Source: Paragonimus skrjabini miyazakii
Lineage: Eukaryota > Platyhelminthes > Trematoda > Plagiorchiida > Troglotrematidae
Direction: 5' to 3'
NCBI GenBank assembly: GCA_014338405.1
Contig: JTDE01000310.1
Coordinates: 250,086 to 314,085, forward strand
Length of the DNA: 64,000 nucleotides
The notes beneath the pieces are model-generated. The model was not told the origin of the DNA and made no database searches. It saw only the letters and a program-made list of their open reading frames with translations. The number at the start of each line of letters is the position of its first letter. The stretch's first letter is position 1. Of this stretch, positions 1 to 11,180 are shown in pieces. The position numbers and the translations under genes were made by a program.

Positions 1-1210
1 CCCAGTTTCATTGGCGTACAGCAGTACAGATAGCACCATTGGGCGATGAACAGGCAGCCCAGTGCTTATCACCAGGTTGTGGTTCTTCCAGACACATTTT
101 TCATGATGTCCGAAAGCTGCATTAGCTTTCACTACACGAACTCGTAACTCACTATACATGGACAGATCTGTCAACCGACTACTGCCCAATTAGAAGACCT
201 CTGCTTAGCTATCAACAGTACGTCTGCCGATGCGGATTTCGGTTACAGGAAGAGCACCTCCACGCGAAGGCTGAAGGAAAGGAAATATCTTATATATATT
301 GATATGTAATTCAAACCGAAATGCCGTGGATGTGAAGACCGTGAACAGTTGCTGTAGTTCGTTTTTGCTGTGTACAAATAGCGCGCTCTCACCTGCGAGT
401 AACAGAGTGCACACCGTTAGAATATGTAACCGGTTTGAGATGCCGGAAAGCCGAATAATCAGCAGGCTTTCATCTGTGCGGTATTCACCCTCAACCCTGT
501 TCTCCACCAAGTTCTGAAGAGCACCTATTAGCATTGCAATGAAATATAAACTAAATAGGGTTGGGACTAGGACATAAACCTGCTTCACGCCAGTGACCAC
601 GTCAAAATCACCAGATGTCAATCCACAAGACTGCACCTTCGCAATCATGCCCACATGCAACATTCTAATCAAATTGACGAACTTACTTGGACATCCAAGC
701 TTACCAAGCACTGTCCACAGCGCTTCATGGCCTGCGGGATTAGATACCCTTTTGAAATCCACAACGAGAGCATACAGCGGCTCGTGGCGTTCACAACACT
801 TCTCCTGGATCTATCAAGCACCAAACACTATATCGGTTACACCGAAATACGTCTGAAATCCACACTGCTCCTCAGAAACATTGGCCTCTAAAACGTCTGC
901 ACTGTGTGGGGCAATCAGGATGCTCGCTAGCAAGTTTCCATTGCACCTCGGGAGACTGATTCTGCGATGACTGTCGGTGCATTGCTTGCTACCCTTACCT
1001 TTGAACAAAGTTATGAACAGCACAACCTTGAACTCTTGAAGGACTACTTTCTGTTTCCAGATTGGGCGAACCAACTGGAGCAAAGCGAATTCCAACACCG
1101 TTTCATCATTCCTCAGAGATCCCCCTTGCAATCCACCTTCACCTGCAGGCTTTCCGTTGCACAGATTTCTAGTGGATCTCTACACTTCTGTTGAATCTGG
1201 GGAGAGAGCT
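1..1210 (-). pseudogene. Non-LTR retrotransposon reverse transcriptase, decayed fragment
   Basis: Translating the minus strand from about 1210 down to 1 gives, in order, the hallmarks of a LINE reverse transcriptase: a CNGKPAGEGG stretch that stands where these proteins have GKAPGxDG; a SEEQCGFQ segment equivalent to the conserved QCGFRxxRG; motif A (VVDFKR followed by HEALWTVLGKLGCP); a motif B relic (TGVKQVYVLVPTLFSLYF, normally GVKQGCVLAPTLFSL); and the region after the palm with AAFGHHEKCVWKNHN and LLYANETG (normally LLYGxETW). It is dead: two adjacent in-frame stops (TGA TAG) lie near 805-810, another stop lies near 202-204, and the catalytic ADD of motif C is replaced by AGES. No endonuclease is seen upstream. 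The element continues beyond the left edge. The clade (RTE or Jockey-like) cannot be settled by eye. The plus-strand frames over this region are shadows. Confidence 0.85.
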
Positions 1211-1214
1211 AGTG

Positions 1215-4200
1215 AAGCTTGCTACATACCCAGAAAACACCTTACATACTGTAAGAACTGCGTGTGGATCAAACAGGATGACACAAAAATTGGGACATTG
1301 AAGAATAGTCATAAAGCAGTGAAACACAGTGGACCATATAAGGCAGTCGAAGCCTGCAAACGTCCGGGTTGCCGGATTAGTTGCTTTGACTGTCTGAACC
1401 TGATTCATATACATGCTGGTCCATTAGCCTGTCTTTATATTCACCTAGAGTTAGTTCCTGTATTTATCAAGTTCTGTACGCGCGTACTTTGTAGCAGGGT
1501 TAGGATCGATACACTATCAAACTTTAGCAAGCAGTACGTATTGAATGATTTCCAAAACTAAACGCTTTATCTAGAGTTCGTACGAAATTGTAATATATCA
1601 GCCTGTGGATTGTATTTCAGTCTCCCGTGGTTTGAAGTACTCTGAACAAAACTAGAAATGAGGATTACAACACTGTTGAGGAAAGCCATCCGAGTTGGTT
1701 GAAACACTGAGTATTACAAATTGCTGCGAATGTTATGTTCTTCTTAATCTACTTGCCAAAAAGTGGAATTGAACCGCCTTCATTTTATGGCACATCTGAA
1801 TTGTTCTCGATAGTCATTTTTGGAATTTCACTACACACTTTTCTCTGTCCGCATCCATTCAATAACTAAGAAGCGTGTCGTGCTTTTGTGTCTGTTGGAT
1901 ATGGCGCTTCCGGTTAACTGTCCATTCCCAGTTTTATCAACTAAAACCTGGTGGTCAGACGTAGCTTTTAGTTCTCACTGGTCATCTATGGGCATTGCTG
2001 TTACCCACAGTTGTAGTGCTTTTGTCTGTTCGCATTAGCGCACTACCTACTAGCCCATAGTAATTGCTGTATTCGGATATCACCAGTGATGTCTTAGTAA
2101 ACAATGATTGTCAGATCTCTGAAGAATAACGACCATTCAATCAGCCGTCAGTTTTCGCTACACAGTGTATATGACTTCCACGATTCATGACGCTTGAGAA
2201 TATCTCCATAGCTTATAAGCCGGTGACAATCAGACTGTTCATCTCGCATCATATACACTCCTTGACAAAGTAGGTGAACAAGGGCAGGCACTGTCGATCA
2301 GACGACAAAGAAGGCACATAGAAAACACATGTGTTGATCGTAAGTAGCTGTAGTTTAACATACGTAGACTCGCTTCTTGGTATACGCTGACGATCGCAGG
2401 CTGTGGGTTAGCAGTTCGCAAACAACAGCACATCATGGTTATGCGCCCATTGGTTTGAACGACACGACTACAATCATTCGGCAGTGTCCTGTCTACCTTG
2501 CTGCCATTAGTCCGACAACAGTCATACCGTGGAAATCTTTTGTCACATGACTAGGGGAACTTATCAGGCAACAGTAAAACCGGAAGATGAGTTCGCATAC
2601 AACCCCAATCCAAATGATTGAGATGAGTAGAATTGATGAGGAATTGAGATTTAACTCACGAAAGTGTGATAGTTTATTTTAGTTAAGACATTGATTACTC
2701 GGTGGTTTCACTATAATTTGTGACTTATCATGTAATCTGTAAGATTGACATCCTATGGTCTGGAGTGGAATTCATTTTCAATCTGACGTCAGAGGTAACC
2801 ATTGAAATGTTTCTTTTGATTCGTTTCTCAAAGTATGAAACAAACTATCGGTCTATAGAAAAGACCAAAATTTCTTCCCGAAGTTTCATACGGTAGTCAG
2901 GGAAGAGGAGTGTAAGTCATTGGTCATTTCTTCTGTCCCAATGATTCACTCAAGCTGATATGTTTTGGTCTATCAAACACACTCAGATAAACTCATCCTA
3001 TACAAAACCACACAATGGAACTTAGGTTGTATGGATTTTTATTAGTTATACGTCAAAGCCAAAAACATCAGCTGCCCATTTTGCAAAGCAAAGAGAAAAG
3101 ACTACTGTGAGAATTAAACCCTGAAGAAGCCATTCCATTCTAGTTCAGTAGAAATGAACCTGCAGCTGACGCAATGTAAAAAGAATACCAAATGAGAACC
3201 ACATGATATGAAACACATGAGGTTCTGACAAGATGAAACTAGATCCTGAGATATTCCGTAAATTTGCTTAATTCGTATAATTAACTATGCCAGATGGTTT
3301 CCATATAAGTAGAACAAATCTAAGATAAACAAATGCCTTCTGATTCACACAACCGAAAGAGTAACGACATTACGGATTGTGACAAAGTATTCGTAAGTAA
3401 CTGCTAGTGTATACGCACATCATCTGATTGCTAGAGGCTTAATGCTGAAGGTGTACATTGCGTTGGTTGTTGTAGTTCACATAGATCCTGTCATAAGTAT
3501 ATGAATATAACATGGGAGCGTAAGTGCAATTAGGGACTGTGAACAGGCAAATCCTGACGCTAATACCAATGACTGTAGACGTTCGATTTTAGAAAACCTT
3601 CGATTTAAGTTCTTAGTCTGATTTGGTTCAAACGTTAATGAACATAGCTAAAGCTGAAACATATGCACCATCACACAAATGTTTTCGGAGTGTATTCATA
3701 ATGCCCATGAGAATCGTTTGCATTACGTCAGTTTCCAAACAAACTAGAGGCAAATTGCCTTTGACTTAATGCCTAGCAATGTCGCCAAAAAATTTCAAAA
3801 AATGAAGTTTCTCATAGATCGATGATCAACTAAATGTAACGCATTACAATCAGTTTGTTCATCATTCCATTATGACCTGCGATATTCAACTGTGTCGTTT
3901 GAAGAATCTTTCCATTGCTCTACGGTAGATGTGAGATTGTTAGTTTGTGGACAGCGGACTATATCAGTGAACTTAATATAATCAATAAAAATGTAAGACG
4001 TAAGATAACTGCAAAATTTCAGTAAAATTCTTTTAATTGCGCCATTCTGGATAACATGCTCATAACTCGATATCCACCGTGGTGGGAATAATATGGAATT
4101 TTTCCCCTTTAAAACTAGCATTTTCCTCTTATGACCCGCGGTTATACGTAGTCCATCAGGGCAACTGTGAATCTCCTGATTCAAGCAGGATAGGACGGAA

Positions 4201-7140
4201 TTAGGAAAGTTTATTAAAGTCATACTGATTCCATAAAAATACATAGGACTAACAACCCAGTGGAGTCTGTACGAAAATCACCGGTCACTAACTGACATCG
4301 TACAGAGCAAGTTGAGTGATACAAAAGCAAACAAATTGGAATTTATTGGGTCAGTAAGGAAGATTACGTGAAAGGAGTATAGCTAACGCTGGATATGTCT
4401 ACATGTTTACACCGAGTGGCATGGCGTATAACGTGTCGACAGCTTGTCTGGCGATCTGTTGTTCGAGTCCATGTGGTCGTCACTACATTATGCATTAAAC
4501 TTGCGGTAGCCAAAAATTCTTTCTCACTGATGTTGCGCAGAATCACCACTGTCTGGACCCAATGAACAATAATGTATTAAATGGGAGTAAATTGAATTCA
4601 TAACCAACTAATTGCGCAGAAATCCATATTTAATTCGGGAGCTCAGCTTCCACTCAATCCTTCCAGTAAACTTGACTGTCAAGAATATGAATCCTGCCTA
4701 GCACACCTCCCTATCACAGCTATGTTTCGCCAGACTATATGCGATTCCATTTATTAAAGCTTTCTCAATCTCACTTTTGTCCTCGCGGAAGCTGGTTCCA
4801 CCATCACTACAACTCCGCACGGGACACTCAGATCCCGACATTTATTACGCGCCGCGAATCCGCTTGAGTAACAAAACGTCTTACTGATCAACTTTCACAA
4901 CTGAAAACTATGCACAGTCCAAAACAAAAATCTGCCCCACCCGTTATGGTTTGCCTATCAGGTGGAAGGTGCCAACATCTACCATTAATATAGGCTTTCA
5001 GCATTCTACATCGGGTAAATTGCCTCTGAAGTGGACACAACTGTCCACTAAGAAACTGGACACTCTGGTAGGACATGGCATGTGCCTACGTAGACATTCG
5101 TCTTTCATTAAGACAGTGATAGTGAGTGTATAGGAAAACACCTGCTTGGTAGCCCGACAGGACGCTTATTATTGAAAGACATCGGTGAGATGCCTGGTAG
5201 GTTTCCCAGTTGTAATGAGCAATCAGTAACAAGCCGGTCTATCACAGTTAACGGGTTATGTTTCATTGACAATGAACGAAAGTTAGGATGGCGTGGATTT
5301 AAATCTAAGAATCACTGTTTATCAAGCTTTGTTACACGTACTCCAGTACGTATAGAATCTTACACGGAGAAGCTGTCGTCATTATTCGTGCTGCCATATC
5401 GTCTGAGATGTAAGCAATTTACGTAAGCACTTATCTGGTATAGCTGTGTAAGTTTCTATAACAGTGGGTTCCACGAACCTAATTGTGGATGCTATATATC
5501 AGTACCCTAAAACATTGCTCAACGGGTTTGCTGAGGTGGGAGGTTTCAGCCTAAAACAGAAGTTCAAATCGTGAGGTTGTTCACTGAACCTAACAGGTGT
5601 TAACTACGGAGACGGTCAGGCAACTTAACCATTCCTCAGAATAGAAGGTATCGTAATTTAGTCTTGTTTAATCTGAGACCAGTTGGACCATAATCGACAT
5701 GATTACTTCCTGAAAATGTGATTGGAGTTCACACTCTTGTCTTAGAGAGAATTCGCACTACTGTTAGGATTTAGCACGAGTAAAACTCCAGGCTAATACC
5801 TATTTTTCAACAGACTTGCTGAAGTGCCTAACAGAATGAGAAACATGCACTCAGTTGTGAGTGGTATGTGATTTACATCAACCAAGTCTTTGACTACTCA
5901 TCAGCATGCTGCTGTCTATTTTTAGTGGGTTCGTAAACGGCATTCACTTGAATGTTTAGCTGACCGTGTTCGCTATACTTGGGTGGATGATCGAACCAAA
6001 TCCACACATAATACCGACTTCGGCGTTTATCAGTGGTCAGTCCTCATCAGTTTATTCTCATTTTCTACAAAGTTCATACTGATTTCTGACAACTCATTAC
6101 TACCAACACAAGCAGATGATGCGACCTACAACGTTAAACATTCCGCTTTTCTCTCGCATGTCCACCATTTTGAGTATCTTTTCCTGCTATCTGGTGCCCA
6201 ACACTAGTTAATATGTTAACTTGCCGCTTCATTTGACGAGGAAGATCGGCAATCAGTTTTTCTCGGTCAAGTTCCCAAAGTTATCGATTACCGGCGTAAG
6301 TTTATTCAATGACCTGCCTAACCCCGCCCGCCAGTTGAGGTCTAGCTACTCCAAATCAATAGGTTGGTTAAGTATTAGGCTAATCACATTTGCTTCTATT
6401 TTGCCATTAGCTGTGTCCCCCACCGTGAAGTGAAATTCAGTGTAAACCTAGAAGTTTAGTGTTTTTGGTTCTGCACAATTGGCTGACATAACGCACTTCA
6501 TGGCAACAATGATCTCATGGTCTGTCAAGAAACTCGTGAGAAAACGAACATTTTAGCCTGATTTCTAAAAGCCCCGATAGGTAACCGGGGATGTTGGTTA
6601 GAGTAACATTCACCAGACAAACTTCTAGTAACACCTTCAGTATTCACGATCACAAAATTACGTAAAACATATCCTACAAGTAACGGTACACTGGCACAAC
6701 GATTAGTGTATACACAAAGTACAAACCTTAATTTGTTCTGAGTCCTGGATAAGTTCCAACAATGAAACAAACTCAGGCAAACAGTTACAGATGGAACAGA
6801 TAAGCGAATGCGACCATACCTCAAGGACAACGGAAGTGATTGAAGTCGCGGTGAAACGACCTCGTACTTAGGAGCGGGAACTAACAGTAAACGAGGCTCA
6901 TTTATATGTGTCATGGGAAGAACAGAAGACAAGCGTGTATACACAGGCACTGAAGATGGGGTAGATAGGCACAACATGCTTTACTCGATTTGAGTTTGAA
7001 CAATAAGTTAACCAGACAGGGAATGCATTAGAAGGAAATTTGCCTCCGTTCAGGGAATTCCGCACAGCTAGTACAGGACGAACTTTACTCACAAGTGATT
7101 CGAGTTACCTGAGCTCATTCGCAGAAATTATTATTTTGAA
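1215..7140. other. Gene-poor stretch, nothing recognised
   Basis: Only short open frames occur here, for example 134 codons at 1157-1561 (+), 124 codons at 3870-4244 (-) and 150 codons at 6525-6977 (-). None shows a recognisable motif, a convincing hydrophobic or repeat pattern, or paired splice sites. I read it as intergenic or intronic. Confidence 0.5.
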
Positions 7141-7144
7141 TGAC

Positions 7145-7325
7145 CGATAGATTCCACCTGCCCCCTTTCGAGAAGAAACACGATACTCAAGTTTCCCTCT
7201 TGTCAATAGTGCATACAATTTTCAGGGCCGGAATTTGAATTCTCATCACACATACATGAAGCAACCGTATTGACCGTTGTAACATTGACCTCGTCTTAGG
7301 CGCAACTGATTTATGATATTCAAAA
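7145..7325 (-). mobile_element. Old relic of the hammerhead SINE family
   Basis: Read on the minus strand the segment keeps the order of the family: the tRNA-like part (CCTAAGACGAGGTCAATG, then GGTTGCTTCATG), the region after it, and the segment that matches GCTTCTTTTCGAAAGG. The ribozyme region (near 7175-7208) has lost its stems. It is far more diverged than copies such as the one at 21980. Confidence 0.55.
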
Positions 7326-7329
7326 ATCC

Positions 7330-8735
7330 AGCTCCGTTTGCCTATGACTAGCTTGACTAACCTCCTCGAAAGAAAACAGTAGCTGTCCTGTTAATTGCAA
7401 TTGATGACCCCATGAACAAAGACGTATTCCATGTGGGAATCACAATAATCAACAAAACTGAGAAAGCAGTGTTTTGATTGTTGGAGGGTGATAAATTTAC
7501 TGTGAATGCTACAATCATCTGTGGATGATGTCCAGTTCACTTCAACCACAACCCTCGTACAACTGATCAATAACTGACCTATTACTCCATCAAAGAGAGA
7601 AGTTTTGACCTAGAAGTTTTCACAAGTTCTCTGACAAAGTTATAAATTGTGTACGTTTTAATTCTGGCTTTTATCTATAAAACACAAACGTTCACATGTT
7701 ACACAAGCCGTACGTAACCTCTCGAGAAAATCGAATGGACCTTATTCGGATGTAGATGAAAGTAGTTATGTTGTATCAATAAACCCACAATTTTGTAAAT
7801 TCCTTAGTTCCTGTAGTGATTTTTATTATCCCTATAAGAAGCGGTTCTAAGGTGAACAAATTTATCAATAATTATGTCTGTCGTAAGTAATCTATCATGT
7901 TTGCATCGCTAGTTATATAAATTCCAAATAACTAATTTATGCTACCTTCTCAACTTGCAAAACCCTTGTTTAAAACATCAAATCTAATGTGTTTTATGCA
8001 AGATTCAGAAAATGTAATATTTAACCACCTTGTCTACTGTCATCGTCCTCATGTAGATAAGTGATATAACTGGAAATGATTAAAACAATGTGGAAGTACA
8101 ATTTATGTTAGCTCCTGTAAATTTTTATTTTGACATTTTCCTGAACAACGCCTAATTTCAACAGCTTTTCAATACGGATATATCATTTCTATTCCTAACC
8201 GTACAAGAGATATGAAATACACTGATATATCATCTACGGTACAGTCAGTACTTGACATGTGATGTATGTATCTCATAGTTTATTCAATAGGTCAACACAA
8301 TTTTTGACTGTCTATATTTTTTATCTGTTCCGGAAGCCTGCAACTTTCTGTTTTCTAACATTGTTAACGAGTAACATTTTACTATAAGCCTTTGCGTATC
8401 ATATAGACATTTTATGAAACATATTTTTTGCAAAAATATTTTATGAATAAATATCATTAAAAAAGTGCGTTTTTTACATTTTTATTCATGAGGTCTCAAA
8501 AGTTACCAAGATGATACGACGTAATTTCCAGTTAAGTCAAAATTATACTAAGATCGCTTACTATGCATCCATAACTGTCATTATCCGAAGCAACATTTGA
8601 ACAAATGATGTATGCCAGTCAATGTTTTGGGATAAACAGTAAAAATATAACAATCGGCAATTTAGACATTTTAAAACTTTTAATTAATGTACAGATTTAC
8701 TAATTTAGAGGAGATCTAACTGTCAACATATCACT
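7330..8735. other. AT-rich stretch without a gene
   Basis: No long frame, RNA gene or repeat family is seen. The part around 8340-8490 is notably AT-rich with short T and A runs. Confidence 0.5.
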
Positions 8736-8737
8736 TC

Positions 8738-8916
8738 TTGGCTAGATTCCAACGAGCCACAGAAACCGTATGCTCAAACACAGCAAGCGGTTTATCAGAT
8801 GAGCTATGAAGTCAAGTCAAGAGCTGAAAAATTTCACATCTGGACTCGCTAGCACGCTCAACTCACTTTGTCGTACGGAATTCGTCAGATTAGTCAGGAG
8901 ATTGACTGACAGCACT
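8738..8916 (-). mobile_element. Second tRNA-like SINE family, diverged copy
   Basis: On the minus strand this reads as a leader ending near GAGTCCAGATGTGAAAT, then a tRNA-like part with CTTCATAGCTCATCTG (A-box region) and GTTGGAATCTAGCC (B-box region). The same order is found at 8968, 9288, 9946 and 42606. No hammerhead core is seen in this family. Confidence 0.6.
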
Positions 8917-8967
8917 ACTTAAACAATAAATGCAAGAATCCGACAACGTTAACGTTGGGCTAAACAT

Positions 8968-9240
8968 GTGTTACTGCTTGAACAGCCATTCCTATTTGGT
9001 AATTGGTGGATTCCCTATGACACATTGGATTGGGTGGGTAACTGAGTCTAAATAAAAGGGACTTCTGACTTTCCAATGTGGCTTCGTAACTCAGCTGGTA
9101 TGGCGCTTTCAGCGTTTGAGTATGCTGTTTCCGTCGTCGGTTCGAACCCAGATGAAAGACAAACCTTTCGCAATGGGATCTTACGTAAATTATGAAATCC
9201 CTCATACTACTGATAAGTAACACAATTTCATTGCTCATCG
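8968..9240 (+). mobile_element. Second tRNA-like SINE family, copy with good B box
   Basis: A leader of about 100 bases (GGTGGATTCCCTATGACAC, then GGGTGGGTAACTGAGTC) is followed by a tRNA-like segment: TGGCTTCGTAACTCAGCTGG around 9076 serves as the A-box region and CGGTTCGAACCCAG around 9139 as the B box, close to the consensus GGTTCGANTCC. It stands just upstream of a further copy of the same family. Confidence 0.7.
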
Positions 9241-9287
9241 GTGACGTCAGTGGATTGTAGCATGAAATGTTGAGAAATCCTGCTTGG

Positions 9288-9845
9288 ACAGTCACTCCGC
9301 TGGATCGTTCTATATGACACGATGAATTAGGCGCGTAAATGAGTCCAGATATAAAATGTCTGAGTTCTTGACGTAGCTTCGTAGTTCATCCAGTTGGGCG
9401 CTTGCCAAATTTGGGCATGCTGTTTCCATCGTTGATTTGTTTCAAACCGAAGTTCCGATTTTTCGCAGCTGGGTCTCATCTAAGTTCTACTCGTAATCAA
9501 AATGTAAATTTGAGTATACCATTATTATGACCATTTGGTAAGTTATTGAAACCTTGTGTTAGACTTTTGTCACTCCTTGGAAAAATTTGTGTTCGTAAAT
9601 CATATCGTCTTTATGGGAAAGGCTTTCAAACAGTCACGCTTGGAAACCATTCTGGTAAAACACACACCTCATTCTTAGGCTTGATCAACTGCTTATCTTA
9701 CTAGACCAAGCGGAATATATTTTACCTATTCAGATGCTAAACTATTTCAGCAGGATTTCTCAGACAATTTACGCTAGTACTCAATATTCAAATTGTGAAT
9801 GAATGAATCAGCCATACTGCTAATCCTCAATGCATGCAAACGTGC
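9288..9845 (+). repeat. 558-base segment duplicated across the assembly gap, left copy
   Basis: This segment recurs at 9946-10503 with the same length, no indel and roughly 93-94 percent identity by eye. It contains a tRNA-like SINE of the second family (about 9288-9490, with CTTCGTAGTTCATCC and a B-box relic TTTCAAACCGA) followed by unique-looking DNA that ends in CATGCAAACGTGC directly at the gap. Confidence 0.85.
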
Positions 9846-9945
9846 NNNNNNNNNNNNNNNNNNNNNNNNNNNNNNNNNNNNNNNNNNNNNNNNNNNNNNN
9901 NNNNNNNNNNNNNNNNNNNNNNNNNNNNNNNNNNNNNNNNNNNNN
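9846..9945. other. Assembly gap of exactly 100 N
   Basis: A run of exactly 100 N is a common placeholder for a gap of unknown size. The sequence ending at its left side and the sequence starting at its right side are two versions of the same 558 bases. Confidence 0.98.
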
Positions 9946-10503
9946 ACAGCCAATCCGCTGGATCATTCCATATGACACGGTGAATTAGGCGTGTAAATGA
10001 GTCCAGATATGAAATGTCTGAGTTCTTGACGTAACTTCGTAGTTCATCCAGCAGAGCGCTTGCCAAATTTAGGCACGCTGTTTCCATCGTTGATTTGTTT
10101 CAAACCGAAGTTCCGATTTTTCGCAGCTGGGTCTCATCTAAGTTCTACTCGTAATCAAAATGTAAATTTGAGTATACCATTATTATGACCATTTGGTAAG
10201 TTATTGAAACCTTGTGTTGGACTTTTGTCACTCCTTGGAAAAATTTGTGCTCGTAAATCAAATCATCTTTATGGGAAAGGTTTTGAGACAGGCACGTCTG
10301 AAAATCATTCTAGTAGAACCCACACCTCATTCTTAGGCTTGATCAACTGCTTATCTTACTAAACTAAGCGGAATATATTTAAGCTATTCAGATGCTAAAC
10401 TATTTCAGCAGGATTTCTCAAACAGTTTACGCCAGTACTCAGTATTCAAATTGTGAATGAATGAATCAGCCATACTGCTAATCCTCAAAGCATGCAAACG
10501 TGC
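9946..10503 (+). repeat. 558-base segment duplicated across the assembly gap, right copy
   Basis: Counterpart of 9288-9845. The copy starts at the first base after the gap and ends with the same CATGCAAACGTGC, after which new sequence follows. Differences are scattered substitutions, for example CCAGTTGGGCGC versus CCAGCAGAGCGC in the SINE part, and a denser patch near 10278-10312. Confidence 0.85.
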
Positions 10504-10747
10504 CCATAGATTTTTATTTCTCTTATGTTAAAAGCCATAGTCGAATGAGGCAACTTGTATATTCACATCAAAACGTTGTGTCCACGTGAATACATTTTCA
10601 TCAGTTGTCAGAACTGAAATGACGTTAATGACAAAACCAGGAAAAAGACGATAATGGATGTGTTTCTACTGAAGTATTAACCACCAAGAGATGATCTCTT
10701 ATTGGTTTTGAAAATACTGAAGACTCTTGGATACGTAGTGAAGATTC

Positions 10748-11167
10748 GAGGATTTAGGTTATTTCAAAATCGAACACCACACACACTCGATCGCAGCCGT
10801 CGCATTCAGATAAGCCTTTCAGCTAGCCCACTTCGAAAGGAGGCACTAGACTCGAGTTTTGCTCTCATTACAGCTAATCAGTAGTGTATATCTCTGTCCG
10901 GATCGGAGTTTGCACTCTGACCCTCGTGCTTGTGGGACTAGCGTGTTGACCACAACGCCAGCAACCACACAACAGGCATGACCGAATAATCAAATCCAAA
11001 CACTCAACCACAACTTTGTATGAATGGTGTTCAGCTTGCCCGATCATTTCGAGAGGAGAATGAACAGAATCACTCTGTTCTATCCAATCGATAACCCCGT
11101 GATTAGGACTTCTCAGTTGAGTTGAAGTTACTATCTTCATTGAACTAACTGAGCATGGTTTGAATCA
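10748..11167 (-). mobile_element. Full-length hammerhead SINE with 13-bp target-site duplication
   Basis: The 420-base element is flanked by GTAGTGAAGATTC at 10735-10747 and again at 11168-11180, a perfect 13-bp target-site duplication. It lies on the minus strand, so its 5' end is at 11167. It defines the full 5' region of the family (a part ending in GAGAAGTCCTAATC, then GATTGG and the CTCGAAATGATCGGGCAA segment), followed by the tRNA-like part, the ribozyme (10843-10887) and the tail. The ribozyme is dead: the core reads CTGATTA instead of CTGANGA, and the second core strand is CAAAA instead of GAAA. An older copy than the one at 21980. Confidence 0.8.
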
Positions 11168-11180
11168 GTAGTGAAGATTC

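Noticed and set aside
1157..1561. 134-codon plus-strand open frame
   Set aside because: It starts over the reverse transcriptase relic and has no recognisable domain. Cysteine-rich stretches are not arranged in a known pattern.
6525..6977. 150-codon minus-strand open frame
   Set aside because: No motif, no plausible splice borders, composition like translated noncoding DNA, and overlapped by other frames.
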